A stretch of DNA of 64,000 nucleotides from assembly GCF_007829335.1 (NCBI RefSeq), contig NZ_VIWO01000003.1, positions 434,001-498,000 of the forward strand, given 5' to 3'. The position numbers and the translations under genes were made by a program. The stretch comes from Chitinophaga polysaccharea. Its GTDB lineage: Bacteria > Bacteroidota > Bacteroidia > Chitinophagales > Chitinophagaceae. Shown one piece after another: positions 26,012 through 35,184 of the stretch. The notes under the pieces are model-generated. The model had not been told where the DNA came from, made no database searches, and saw nothing but the letters and a program-made list of their open reading frames with translations. How positions within the stretch are numbered: the stretch's first letter is position 1; each line of letters starts with the position of its first letter.

Positions 26012-27151
26012 TTACCTGTTACCTGTCGTACTTTTTATGATATCCAGCTGAGCAATTTCCTTCCCGGCCAGGTATATTTTGCTGCCTTTTCTTGCCCTGG
26101 CAGCCACATTAAATCCTTTCCCGATTTCCAGCCAGTTTTGCCCGCCATCCGTTGAAATAGCCGTGCCAGAGGTACCGGTGGTAACGAGGAACCGGGGCGA
26201 CTGGAAGGCCACGCATGATTTATAGCCTACCGGTGGTGTCTGGGGCGTTGTCCAGGTTTGGCCGCCATCGGTGGTAAGCAGGCAGTTGCCTTTGCTGGCG
26301 GTATCCTGTTTATAATCGCCGCCTACTGCTACCCCATCGCGGGCGTTACGGAAGGCAATGGAAAATACGCCGGTAGTACTGTTGCCCTGTACGGTTGGTA
26401 TCGTATAGGCTTGCCAGTTACCAGTTTCTTTAAACAGCCTGGCTACGGTTCCGCCGGTGGCAAAATAAACTTTTTTCCCGGGAAGGTTGACTATGCTTGT
26501 GCCGCTGGCGGCAAAAATTGCTTCTCCTTCTTTCGCTACCGGCAAAATACCCGCCGGATCTGCTTCCCAGGAGAGTCCTCCATTATGTGTGCGAATGACA
26601 ATAAATTTATGATCGATCGGATCGCCGATAGCGATTCCTTCTTTATCATCAAAAAACTGCATGGCATCGAAGAAGATCCCGGGGCGATGATCGGAGAAAA
26701 CGCGGCGCCATGACTGGCCCCCATCTTCCGTCAGAAAAATAAGCGCAGGAGCGCCCGCATTCAGTACTATGGCTTTACGGTCATTAAAGGCATAAAGAGA
26801 GCGCCAGTCGCAGCTGTCGCCACCCGGCACCTGTGTCCATTGCCAGTGCGCACCGCCGTCAGTACTACGGCCTACCTGTCCGCCGGTACCAGAAGCCCAC
26901 ACAATATTATCTGTGACTACGCTCAGCCCTCGTATACTTTTTGCCGGCGGCGCCTGGGAAATGACTTTAATCTGGTATAAGGGAGCATGCTGCTGTGCCG
27001 ATGCGGGTAGCCACCCCAGGAAGCAGCCCAGATATCCTATGAAAAATATATGAGAACGGCGGGCCGGCTTGCTGCTGGTAAACAGCCGCAGCAAGGCTTT
27101 GAACGAAAAGCGGCCGGATGAGGCCAGAGCGGTAGTCATAAAGTATATCAT
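26012..27151 (-). CDS. YCF48-like beta-propeller protein, exported
   Basis: 379 residues. Hydrophobic signal region about residues 35-53 (IFFIGYLGCFLGWLPASAQ). Repeated units with STDGGAHWQ, TEDGGQSW, RTHNGGLSW, TTDGGQTW and STDGGQNW are BNR/Asp-box blades as in the photosystem II assembly factor YCF48 and sialidase folds. In heterotrophic Bacteroidota these are exported propellers of unknown target. Start uncertain: MIYF at 27151 or MTTAL at 27139. Divergent from the sensor kinase gene, 133 bp away. Confidence 0.82.
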   Translation of the reverse strand: MIYFMTTALASSGRFSFKALLRLFTSSKPARRSHIFFIGYLGCFLGWLPASAQQHAPLYQIKVISQAPPAKSIRGLSVVTDNIVWASGTGGQVGRSTDGGAHWQWTQVPGGDSCDWRSLYAFNDRKAIVLNAGAPALIFLTEDGGQSWRRVFSDHRPGIFFDAMQFFDDKEGIAIGDPIDHKFIVIRTHNGGLSWEADPAGILPVAKEGEAIFAASGTSIVNLPGKKVYFATGGTVARLFKETGNWQAYTIPTVQGNSTTGVFSIAFRNARDGVAVGGDYKQDTASKGNCLLTTDGGQTWTTPQTPPVGYKSCVAFQSPRFLVTTGTSGTAISTDGGQNWLEIGKGFNVAARARKGSKIYLAGKEIAQLDIIKSTTGNR

Positions 27152-27214
27152 TTATTTCCAATCTGTTATCGGGAAGAAAATTACAAAATTGCTGCAAAGT
27201 GTGAGGCAGATTTA

Positions 27215-27222
27215 TATATTTG
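27215..27222 (+). promoter_or_regulatory. -7 box of the sensor kinase gene
   Basis: TATATTTG, a full match to TAnnTTTG; no good -33 TTTG. It supports the start at 27285 rather than the in-frame ATG at 27069, which would lie upstream of the promoter. Confidence 0.5.
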
Positions 27223-27284
27223 CAAATTACCTGACCTGCTTACTTCAATACATTACTATAGTGCATCAACCGCGTCGCTTAAAA

Positions 27285-30200
27285 ATGTTCGTCCTGTGCT
27301 GCTTATGGGGGATTATCTCCGGGGCGCTGCATGCACAGGATAAACCCTATATTTTTGATAGCTATAGTGTAAATGAAGGACTTTCTCAGAGTACGGTATT
27401 CGATATTACACGGGACGACCAGGGATTTATGTGGATTGCCACCCGCGATGGGGTGAACCGGTTTGATGGTTATACTTTCAATGAATACCGTTATAAGCCC
27501 AGTGCCTTATACAAGGCCGGGGAAGGTAAAGGGGAACTAGTACCCCGGGGAGCCACCGGCAGCAGCGCCGTTATCAATCGCTTTGATCTGAAGGGATATA
27601 AGGGCTTTTCTTTTTATAAAGATAGCCGTCATCAGCTGTTACTGGCGCATAACAACGGAATCAGCGTATACAACAAATACCGCAATAATTTCCGCACCCT
27701 ACTGGAAGATACCTCCAATGTAAATGCAGAAGAGCGCGATGCCAACGTAAAATTCAGTATACTGGGCGAAGACACAGCCACTAATTCGTTGTGGGTATGG
27801 CGCCCTATGAAAGGCTTGTATATCCTGGATAATACCTCTTATGCCATCCGGCGTATTATTCTGTACCCGCCGCAGTTCCGGCAGAAAGGTATATTGCCAT
27901 CGGCCATGATCAAAGACGGCAATACCATCTGGATGAATGGAGAGCCGGGGGAGCTGCTTTCCCTGAATACCAGGAACCTGCGTTTATCTACCTATTGTTT
28001 GCCGGGAGTAGGCGCCCAGCCATTGTTGCGGAGCCTGAACAAGGACTCGATGATTATCGTAAGTCCCGGGCATATTACCATCTTCAATAAACAAAGAAAC
28101 AAGTTCAGTGACCTGGCCTTTGATGTGAAAAATGAGCGGGGCGAAGCTTTTGAGCCTGCTGTAGCAGAGCAGGACCAGTACGGAAATGTATGGATAGGCG
28201 GTAGTGATGGCGTGCTCATATATAGTATTACCCGTAATGAAATTATCCGTCATATTGTTAGTTTCAACACCTTTGAAACCCGTTCTTTCAATAACGTATC
28301 TTACCTGTACCGGGATAGCTCGGATAATATGTGGGTAGGCACAGATGGGGATGGTTTGAAGAAATATTCCCCGCATAAAAAGGTATTCAACCTGTACCGG
28401 TCGCCTTATATCACGCATAACATGGTGCAGGCGTTATATAAGCACGATGATGGGAAGCTCTATGTAGGGCTGATGCGTGACGGGCTGAACATTTATGCGG
28501 AAGGAGGCCGGTTCCTGGAGCGTATTTCAAACGAGTTATACCCGGGGAAATTTCCGGGAGATGACCTGGGTGCTATTTGCCGCGAAGATGCAGATCATTT
28601 GTGGCTGCATTTTGCAGAGATGCATATAGGCTTGTTCAATGTACAAACCAAGGCTTTCCAGGATCTCACTGGCAAAGTGACGGCGTTGGGATTGCCGAAG
28701 CAGCGTGATGCCTATCCGTTCCTGTTTAAACGTACCAATGGCGAACTGTATTTCAACTATGGCAGCTACCTGTTGTTATTCAACGATCTGCGCAGTGATA
28801 CACGGACTGGTTATGAAGTAGCGGTGGTGCATAATTTTACCGACGAAACGCTGACCACCTATTTCGAAGATATGCTGGGTAACCAGTACGTAGGTACGAA
28901 ATCAGCTTTGTATGTAAAGAAAACTACCGACTCGCGCTGGAAGTGGGTGCAATTGCCTTCTGGTACTACCGTGAAGTCGATCAACAAGAATGCACATAAA
29001 GAGCTGCTGGTGGCCACTAACAAAGGATTGTTTATCATCGACGAAGCCAACAATATCAAACAGCATTACAACAGCTACGACAATCCGAAACTAATTAACG
29101 ACTACATGTATGGGGTGTTGTTGGACGATAAAGATAAAATTTGGGTGAGTCATAATAAGGGGTTATCGATGATTAATCCGTTAGGAGGAGAGATCACTAC
29201 TTTTAATTATGAAGATGGGTTACAATCGAATGAGTTTAATACTGGTGCATTTTATAAATCGATAGACGGTGAGTTGTTTTTTGGTGGCATACGGGGTGTA
29301 AATGGCTTCTATCCTAAGAATTTCCGGGATAATCTGTCTAATGCCAAAGTGATTATTCGTCGTATGGAAGTGCTGGATAAGCCCTACGAATCCGATACGG
29401 CCATATCCCTGCTGAAGAAGGTGGAGCTGCCTTACAACCAGAACACGATTGCCATTGAGTTTGTGGCGCTGGAGTATACCAATCCGTTAAAGAACCGCGT
29501 GCAGTATAAGCTGGAAGGTGCGGATGAAGATTGGGTGCAGGCAGGTACATTCCGCATGGCCCGTTATACCAACCTGCATCCGGGCAGTTACACTTTTAAA
29601 GTGAGAGGATCTAATAATGATGATATCTGGAGCACGGTGCCTACCACATTGGAAATCGTGATTAAAATACCTTTCTGGCAATCATTGTGGTTCCGGTTTT
29701 TATTGTTGCTGTTGTTATTGGGAATTGCCTATTATTTTTCCACGCTGTATCTCGACTATAAGATACGGCATGAGAAGCTGAAGCTGGAAAAAGAGCAGGC
29801 GGTAGACCAGGAGCGGGCGCGTATTTCGAGCGATATGCATGATGACCTGGGATCGGGATTATCTACCATTCGCCTGTTGAGCGAAGTGGCCAAGCGTAAG
29901 ATTAAGGACCCATCGCAAACGAGGGAAGTAGAGCGTATTTCAGAGACAGCAGGAGAGATGGTGGATAAAATGAGTGAGATTATCTGGGCGATGAGTTCTG
30001 CGAATGATTCACTGGCCAACCTGATTGCGTATATGCGGAGTTTTGCGGCGGAGTTCCTGGAGCATGCCCATATTACGCATCAGTTCTACATTCCTGAAAC
30101 TATTCCCAATATCAAGCTGAGTGGAGGAACGCGGAGGAATATTTACCTGGCGGTGAAAGAATCGCTGCACAATGTGGTGAAACACGCGAAGGCTACAGAG

Positions 30201-30398
30201 GTAATTGTAGAGGTAAAAGTGCATAAGAATATGACGATTATGATTAAGGATAATGGGAAAGGATTTGACCAGGAGAAAGTGAGATTATTCGGTAATGGGT
30301 TGAAAAACATTCAGAAAAGAATGTTGTCTGTAGGGGGAAATGCCGATATTACATCGAACAATGGGACAATAGTTTTTCTCGATATCCCACTAAATTGA
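27285..30398 (+). CDS. Reg_prop/Y_Y_Y sensor histidine kinase
   Basis: 1037 residues from the ATG at 27285, which is followed by a signal peptide (MFVLCCLWGIISGALHAQ). Periplasmic part: two beta-propeller-like sensor domains of Reg_prop blades (GFMWIATRDGVNRFDGYTF, NMWVGTDGDGLKKYSPHKK, IWVSHNKGLSMINP) and a Y_Y_Y domain (about 700-790). One membrane helix about 802-825, then a HisKA_3 dimerisation segment with H852 (SDMHDDLGSGL) and a HATPase (KESLHNVVKHA, DNGKGFD). Unlike one-protein hybrid systems of gut Bacteroides it has no receiver; the response regulator is the next gene. Ligand probably a sugar polymer fragment, but not shown. Confidence 0.93.
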   Translation: MFVLCCLWGIISGALHAQDKPYIFDSYSVNEGLSQSTVFDITRDDQGFMWIATRDGVNRFDGYTFNEYRYKPSALYKAGEGKGELVPRGATGSSAVINRFDLKGYKGFSFYKDSRHQLLLAHNNGISVYNKYRNNFRTLLEDTSNVNAEERDANVKFSILGEDTATNSLWVWRPMKGLYILDNTSYAIRRIILYPPQFRQKGILPSAMIKDGNTIWMNGEPGELLSLNTRNLRLSTYCLPGVGAQPLLRSLNKDSMIIVSPGHITIFNKQRNKFSDLAFDVKNERGEAFEPAVAEQDQYGNVWIGGSDGVLIYSITRNEIIRHIVSFNTFETRSFNNVSYLYRDSSDNMWVGTDGDGLKKYSPHKKVFNLYRSPYITHNMVQALYKHDDGKLYVGLMRDGLNIYAEGGRFLERISNELYPGKFPGDDLGAICREDADHLWLHFAEMHIGLFNVQTKAFQDLTGKVTALGLPKQRDAYPFLFKRTNGELYFNYGSYLLLFNDLRSDTRTGYEVAVVHNFTDETLTTYFEDMLGNQYVGTKSALYVKKTTDSRWKWVQLPSGTTVKSINKNAHKELLVATNKGLFIIDEANNIKQHYNSYDNPKLINDYMYGVLLDDKDKIWVSHNKGLSMINPLGGEITTFNYEDGLQSNEFNTGAFYKSIDGELFFGGIRGVNGFYPKNFRDNLSNAKVIIRRMEVLDKPYESDTAISLLKKVELPYNQNTIAIEFVALEYTNPLKNRVQYKLEGADEDWVQAGTFRMARYTNLHPGSYTFKVRGSNNDDIWSTVPTTLEIVIKIPFWQSLWFRFLLLLLLLGIAYYFSTLYLDYKIRHEKLKLEKEQAVDQERARISSDMHDDLGSGLSTIRLLSEVAKRKIKDPSQTREVERISETAGEMVDKMSEIIWAMSSANDSLANLIAYMRSFAAEFLEHAHITHQFYIPETIPNIKLSGGTRRNIYLAVKESLHNVVKHAKATEVIVEVKVHKNMTIMIKDNGKGFDQEKVRLFGNGLKNIQKRMLSVGGNADITSNNGTIVFLDIPLN

Positions 30399-30400
30399 CA

Positions 30401-30408
30401 TACATTTG
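30401..30408 (+). promoter_or_regulatory. possible internal promoter before the response regulator
   Basis: TACATTTG (full -7 match) directly after the kinase stop codon; the -33 region is T-rich (TTTTTCTC). It could give extra transcription of the regulator. Confidence 0.4.
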
Positions 30409-30482
30409 TTTTTAATAACATCTAAGTGTTATAATTCCTTTTAAACATGACGGTATACTCTAAGAAAAAGTCCCAGGATAAC

Positions 30483-31115
30483 ATGGACACTATCACCATT
30501 GCGATAGTAGAAGACAATCATGATATCCGCACGGCGATGGAATTGCTGATTAATGGTTCTGACGGTTACGCCTGTGTTGGTACTTTTAATAATGCAGAAA
30601 CCGCAGTTGAACAGATCCCTCAATTGATGCCAAATGTAGTGCTGATGGATTTCAACCTGCCGGGAGGTATGAATGGCATAGAATGTATTGCCCAGCTGAA
30701 GCGGGACCATCCGGATATGCAATTTATGATGCTCACGGTATATGAAGATGACGACAAGATCTTTATGGCGCTGGAAGCAGGTGCCAGCGGGTACATTCTG
30801 AAGAAAACTTCACCAGGTGAATTGCTCGAAGCTATCCGCGATTTATATGATGGCGGTTCACCTATGAGCTCGCAGATAGCGAGAAGGGTGGTAGCATTTT
30901 TCCAGAAGCAGGCAAAGCCTAATCCGGCCCTGGAAGCGTTGACTACCAGGGAAAAGGAAATCCTGGATCAGTTGTCCAAAGGCTATCTTTATAAAGAGAT
31001 TGCCAGCAATCTTTTCATCAGTATCGAAACAGTACGCCGCCACGTGCACAACATCTACGAGAAGCTGCATGTAAGAAGCCGCACCGATGCAGTAAATAAA
31101 TACTATAACAGATAA
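30483..31115 (+). CDS. NarL/LuxR-type response regulator
   Basis: 210 residues from the ATG at 30483 (an ATG at 30447 adds 12 polar residues). Receiver domain with the acidic pair E-D in AIVEDNHD, the phosphorylation aspartate in VLMDFNLPGG, and K in YILKKT. C-terminal LuxR HTH with LTTREKEILDQLSKGYLYKE and TVRRHVHNIYEKLHV. Cognate of the kinase upstream, which is of the HisKA_3 type that pairs with NarL regulators. The stop is followed at once by palindrome 1. Confidence 0.92.
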   Translation: MDTITIAIVEDNHDIRTAMELLINGSDGYACVGTFNNAETAVEQIPQLMPNVVLMDFNLPGGMNGIECIAQLKRDHPDMQFMMLTVYEDDDKIFMALEAGASGYILKKTSPGELLEAIRDLYDGGSPMSSQIARRVVAFFQKQAKPNPALEALTTREKEILDQLSKGYLYKEIASNLFISIETVRRHVHNIYEKLHVRSRTDAVNKYYNR

Positions 31116-31262
31116 TGAAGAAGCTGAAGGCATAAAGCTGAAAGCAAAAAGCTATTGTAGCGAATGATATAAGCGGAGATATAATAATACTCACTGTTTT
31201 CATTCACTACAATAGCTTTTTGCTTTCAGCTTTATGCTTTTTGCTTAGCTTCCAGCTTTTTG
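31116..31262 (+). repeat. heptad palindrome 1
   Basis: Arms 31130-31167 and 31200-31237 are inverted repeats of 38 nt with one mismatch; outer, weaker heptads reach further on both sides. Left arm: units such as CTGAAGG and CATAAAG, then the core CTATTGTAGCGAATGA. The 32-nt loop contains AAGCGG and ATAATACTC, shared with palindrome 2. Starts right after the response-regulator stop codon. Confidence 0.9.
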
Positions 31263-31336
31263 GAAAGATTGTGCGCAGTCAGGACTACAGCGGCTATCAA
31301 CAGACAGGTAAGCTTAAATAGAAGACCAGTTTTCAT
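31232..31336 (-). CDS. 34-residue single-span membrane protein, low confidence
   Basis: Starts MKTGLLFKLTCLLIAAVVLT, ends in a basic tail (KKLEAKQKA). The last codons lie inside the outer right arm of palindrome 1, so the end of the gene is made of repeat sequence. Could be chance, or a gene whose end was overrun by the repeat. Confidence 0.3.
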   Translation of the reverse strand: MKTGLLFKLTCLLIAAVVLTAHNLSKKLEAKQKA

Positions 31337-31479
31337 GAGATAGGGATTATACGGTTAATAGGTGAATACGGTAAAGTATAGACATAACACTCCCTGATGG
31401 CTAATGCCAGGCTGATGAAACTTGTAAAGGCTTGTGGTGCAGTGCCGGTTATAAAATAAACTAGTGAAAGAGGAATTGA

Positions 31480-31629
31480 TTACCGCATCATTTGCCAGGA
31501 ATCAAACTTTTGCATTAGCTGCAGAAATTTATTACCAATACGGTTATCCTGTTCTTTTTTGATAAAGTAGGTAGCTACCAGGGCCACTAATAATAGGACA
31601 GATAGCAGGATCAGACATAGTGTTTTCAT
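31480..31629 (-). CDS. 49-residue single-span membrane protein
   Basis: Starts MKTLCLILLSVLLLVALVAT, a clean N-terminal helix, then a polar, charged tail of about 28 residues (YFIKKEQDNRIGNKFLQLMQ and onwards). Layout like the 34-residue ORF just downstream (both MKT, one helix, charged tail). No family known. Confidence 0.5.
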   Translation of the reverse strand: MKTLCLILLSVLLLVALVATYFIKKEQDNRIGNKFLQLMQKFDSWQMMR

Positions 31630-31769
31630 AAGGACATAGGTTAGGATTGTTCAAAAATTAGACTGTTGTAAATATAGATAAATATTTGATATAAGTTTTA
31701 TTTTGCATAATTTTTTTTATCCTATTACCGGTACTATGCCGGAAGAAATTTTTTCGGGGTAGAAAACGA

Positions 31770-31850
31770 ATGATTCGCCTATTTTTAACAAGTCTTATTG
31801 TATTGATTGTCAGTATTGTAAGCATAGTGTATAACTTATACTTGGGATGA
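31770..31850 (+). CDS. 26-residue hydrophobic peptide ORF, low confidence
   Basis: MIRLF, then TSLIVLIVSIVSIVYNLYLG: almost one single helix. The parE -33 box lies in its last codons, so the two overlap. Resembles small membrane peptides or type I toxins in size and shape, but nothing else supports it. Confidence 0.22.
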   Translation: MIRLFLTSLIVLIVSIVSIVYNLYLG

Positions 31851-31872
31851 TTCACTGAATCCTTTATTTTTG
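31841..31872 (+). promoter_or_regulatory. promoter of the parE-parC operon
   Basis: CTTG at 31841-31844 (one change from TTTG), 20-bp spacer, TATTTTTG at 31865-31872 (full match). Leader about 85 nt. Confidence 0.6.
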
Positions 31873-31962
31873 CCAGCAATCAGATTTTGCTAAAAGATTT
31901 AGTATCCTTGCAAAATTGAATACATCCTTGAAACAATAGTATTTAGGAAATTTAATATATAT

Positions 31963-33870
31963 ATGGCAAACACGGACAAAACGGATAACAAAGATCTATT
32001 TGCTTCCTATACGGAAGACTCCATACGGTCGCTGGACTGGCGGGAGCATATCCGCCTCCGGCCTGGTATGTACATTGGAAAGCTGGGAGATGGATCGAGT
32101 ATGGATGACGGTATTTACATCCTCCTGAAGGAGGTAACCGACAACTGTATTGATGAGCATACCATGGGTTTCGGTAAACAGGTTGACATCAAGGTAACAG
32201 AGCATCATGTTACTGTCCGCGATTTCGGGAGAGGTATTCCCCTGGGAAAAGTGGTAGATGTAGTGAGTAAGATTAATACCGGCGCCAAATACGACAGCAA
32301 GGCCTTCCAGAAATCGGTAGGATTGAACGGTGTAGGTACGAAGGCAGTGAATGCTTTGTCGAGCTATTTCCGGGTACAATCTGTTCGCGACGGCCGTATA
32401 AAAGCCGCTGAGTTTGAAAGAGGCGTGCTGGTAAAAGAATATAAAGAAGGGACTACCACCGAAGCGAATGGTACCCAGGTTACATTTACACCGGATGAAA
32501 CGGTATTTAAGAATTACCGTTTTATCCCTGAGTTCCTGGAAAACCAGATCTGGAATTATTGCTTCCTGAATGCTGGTCTCACGATCAATTTCAATGGCAA
32601 GAAATATCTTTCTAAAAATGGCTTGCTGGATTTGCTGCAACGCAAAACCAACGAAGATGAGCTGCGCTATCCTATTATCCACCTCAAAGGAGAAGACATA
32701 GAAGTAGCCATCACCCACGAGGGCCAATATGGCGAAGAATATTATTCCTTTGTAAACGGTCAACATACGACTCAGGGAGGTACTCACCTGGCAGCGTTTC
32801 GTGAAGCATTTGTAAAAACCGTTCGCGATTTCTACAAAAAAGATTACGATGCTACCGATATCCGCGCTTCTATTTGTGCTGCGGTTTCCATCAGGGTACA
32901 GGAGCCGGTTTTTGAATCGCAAACCAAAACCAAGCTGGGCTCACTGGTAGTATATGAAGGTGGTCCTTCTGTGAAAGCCTTTGTATTGGAATTCCTTTCC
33001 AAACACCTGGATGACTACCTGCACCGGAATCCTGCAGTAGCAGAAGCACTGAAGAAAAGAATAGAGCAGAGTGAGCGGGAGCGTAAAGAGCTGGCCGGGA
33101 TTAAGAAACTGGCCAACGAAAGAGCTAAGAAAGCCAATCTCCATAACCGTAAACTGCGTGACTGCCGTTTACACCTGAATGATGAGCTGACGGGGAAAGA
33201 CAAGGCAGAGCAGGAAGCCCGCCGTTTAAATTCTACTATCTTCATTACCGAAGGTGATTCTGCGAGTGGTTCCATTACCAAATCCCGCAACGTGGAAACA
33301 CAGGCGGTATTTAGTTTACGAGGTAAGCCACTGAATAGTTACGGGTTGACCAAGAAGATCGTATATGAAAATGAAGAGTTCAACCTGTTACAGCATGCGC
33401 TCAATATCGAAGAGGGGCTGGAAGGACTGCGGTACAACAACATTGTAATTGCTACAGATGCCGACGTAGACGGGATGCACATCCGTTTGCTGTTGCTCAC
33501 CTTCTTCCTGCAATTCTTCCCCGACCTGGTGAAGAACGGGCACGTATATGTCCTGGAAACGCCTTTGTTCCGGGTACGTAATAAACAGCAAACGCTTTAC
33601 TGCTATACGGAAGAAGAGAAACAGAAAGCGGTAAAACAGCTGGGAGGTAAGCCTGAAATTACCCGCTTTAAAGGATTAGGTGAGATTTCCCCGGATGAGT
33701 TTAGCCGTTTTATTGGCGATGATATGCATATAGATCCGATTATTTTATCGAAAGATATACATATCCAGAAATTGCTGGAATATTATATGGGTAAGAATAC
33801 CCAGACCCGCCAGGAGTTTATTATTAACAACCTGCGGTATGAAAAGGATTTAGTTGAAGAAACTGTATAG
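31963..33870 (+). CDS. parE: topoisomerase IV subunit B
   Basis: 635 residues. GHKL ATPase domain with [18 protein letters not shown] and [13 protein letters not shown]; Toprim with E430-GDSASGS and D499-A-D-V-D503 (metal ligands). The length agrees with ParE or short GyrB. With parC in the same operon this is the topoisomerase IV pair that decatenates chromosomes, and the gyrase pair is expected elsewhere; I cannot exclude that it is named gyrB-like. Confidence 0.9.
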   Translation: MANTDKTDNKDLFASYTEDSIRSLDWREHIRLRPGMYIGKLGDGSSMDDGIYILLKEVTDNCIDEHTMGFGKQVDIKVTEHHVTVRDFGRGIPLGKVVDVVSKINTGAKYDSKAFQKSVGLNGVGTKAVNALSSYFRVQSVRDGRIKAAEFERGVLVKEYKEGTTTEANGTQVTFTPDETVFKNYRFIPEFLENQIWNYCFLNAGLTINFNGKKYLSKNGLLDLLQRKTNEDELRYPIIHLKGEDIEVAITHEGQYGEEYYSFVNGQHTTQGGTHLAAFREAFVKTVRDFYKKDYDATDIRASICAAVSIRVQEPVFESQTKTKLGSLVVYEGGPSVKAFVLEFLSKHLDDYLHRNPAVAEALKKRIEQSERERKELAGIKKLANERAKKANLHNRKLRDCRLHLNDELTGKDKAEQEARRLNSTIFITEGDSASGSITKSRNVETQAVFSLRGKPLNSYGLTKKIVYENEEFNLLQHALNIEEGLEGLRYNNIVIATDADVDGMHIRLLLLTFFLQFFPDLVKNGHVYVLETPLFRVRNKQQTLYCYTEEEKQKAVKQLGGKPEITRFKGLGEISPDEFSRFIGDDMHIDPIILSKDIHIQKLLEYYMGKNTQTRQEFIINNLRYEKDLVEETV

Positions 33871-33878
33871 CTAGGTAT

Positions 33879-34772
33879 ATGGGTTTAGTACACATTGTTT
33901 TTGGTCAGTCTTCGGTACCGGTGTTGAACGAAGCCGTGGCGATGGATGAAAAGATGAGCGGAGAGTTACTCTGTTTTGAAGATGATCTGTCGGTTGGGCC
34001 CCTGTTTATACTGGACACCAAAGAAGGCCGGGCCGGGCGTAAGCAGTTCTGGATGCAGCTGGCAGGTGTTGCTTTGCCTGCGATAACAGCCGCCGAAACG
34101 GAAACCCCGGCAGCACCGGTAACGCCGGCAGATGAAGCACCGGAAGATGCCGACCGGTTCCAGGCGCTGAAAGCACAGCTGAAAGAAAACCCTGACCTGG
34201 AAGTATGGATCTGGGCCGGGCAAAATGCGCGGGATGTGTGTGGTTACTATTGGCTGGTAAGCCAGTTGTATGATTTTGCAGGCCGTATTCATATTATTTA
34301 CCTCAACAACCTGCCTTTCCTGAATGAGAAAGGGGCGGTATTTTATCCTACCCATTTGCACCAGATTTTGCCAAAAGAATTCCTGAAAGCGAAGAAGCTG
34401 GCGCGTGCTATTTCCCTGGCGGAGTATGAGCTGGATGGAGATGAATGGCATCGCCTGATGAATGAGAATGCAGGTATTCGCCTGCTGGAAGGAGGAAAGA
34501 AAATTAAAGGAGAGCCCACCCTGTTTTATGATAAGGAGTTGCTGGCGCAGAGCGGAAAAGAATTTGTGAAAGCATGGCGGGTAGTGCAACAGGTAACTGG
34601 TAAGCTGAAATACCCGGTAATGGACCAATTCCTGGGTTGGCGGCTGAAAGAGCTGATCCGCGAGGGTAAGCTGGAAAGCAAAGGGGAGCTAAAAACCATC
34701 CGTGATTTTGAGGTGAAGCTACCAGGAGAAAATACGCCGGCAGAAAATACTGAAAACCCCCATACTGTATGA
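33879..34772 (+). CDS. DUF1835 domain protein
   Basis: 297 residues. Opening MGLVHIVFGQSSVPVLNEA, then ELLCFEDDLSVGPL, fits DUF1835; C-terminal half (EWHRLMNENAGIRLLEGGKK) fits the partner domain DUF3658. Function unknown. Lies 8 bp after parE and overlaps the next gene by 4 bp, so it is translated with the topoisomerase operon. Confidence 0.82.
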   Translation: MGLVHIVFGQSSVPVLNEAVAMDEKMSGELLCFEDDLSVGPLFILDTKEGRAGRKQFWMQLAGVALPAITAAETETPAAPVTPADEAPEDADRFQALKAQLKENPDLEVWIWAGQNARDVCGYYWLVSQLYDFAGRIHIIYLNNLPFLNEKGAVFYPTHLHQILPKEFLKAKKLARAISLAEYELDGDEWHRLMNENAGIRLLEGGKKIKGEPTLFYDKELLAQSGKEFVKAWRVVQQVTGKLKYPVMDQFLGWRLKELIREGKLESKGELKTIRDFEVKLPGENTPAENTENPHTV

Positions 34773-35173
34773 TTAAGATAACACCGCTTGCGTTAATGGG
34801 CGCCGATGACCGCGGTAGTGGCTACTTTTGGGACTGTAACCGCACCGGCAATTTCGTGGTATGCTATCGCAATGCAGGTAGCAGCAGTGGGCAACATTAC
34901 CACGAAGGCAAGCGGGATAACAAGAACCCGGAAATCATGTATCTCTTTACCGGCAAGGCTGCTATTCACTGGTGTGCAAAGGATGGAGATACTATTACCG
35001 TCAGCGAAGTAACCGCACCAGCAAGGGTAGAAATCCCCATCAATATATGGCATCAGCTGATTGCCATTACAGATTGCTGTTTTATAGAAATGAATTCCCT
35101 GGAAGATGTACAGCAGGACAGTGTCCGTGTATGGAGGCCCGATTTTGAAAAAATGATTAACGTAAAACCGTAA
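34769..35173 (+). CDS. small cupin-fold protein
   Basis: 134 residues, beta-rich. SSGQHYHEGKRDNKNPEIMY and later PINIWHQLIAI give histidines where cupins place metal ligands (QHYHEG and WHQL). It overlaps the DUF1835 stop by 4 bp (ATGA) and precedes parC by 11 bp. No known partner; perhaps a sugar-isomerase-like or sensor cupin. Confidence 0.65.
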   Translation: MIKITPLALMGADDRGSGYFWDCNRTGNFVVCYRNAGSSSGQHYHEGKRDNKNPEIMYLFTGKAAIHWCAKDGDTITVSEVTAPARVEIPINIWHQLIAITDCCFIEMNSLEDVQQDSVRVWRPDFEKMINVKP

Positions 35174-35184
35174 GTGTATTATAC

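Larger units (their letters stand above)
31630..31962 (+). other. 333-bp A/T-rich gap before parE
   Basis: Contains the parE promoter and a 26-codon hydrophobic ORF. A minus-strand ORF of 73 codons here is lysine/asparagine/isoleucine-rich as expected from A/T-rich noncoding DNA. Confidence 0.5.

Noticed and set aside
31658..31879. 73-codon minus-strand ORF before parE
   Set aside because: Lys/Asn/Ile-rich product of A/T-rich DNA, overlaps the parE promoter.
31996..32922. 308-codon minus-strand ORF opposite parE
   Set aside because: Shadow of parE; no recognisable motif.
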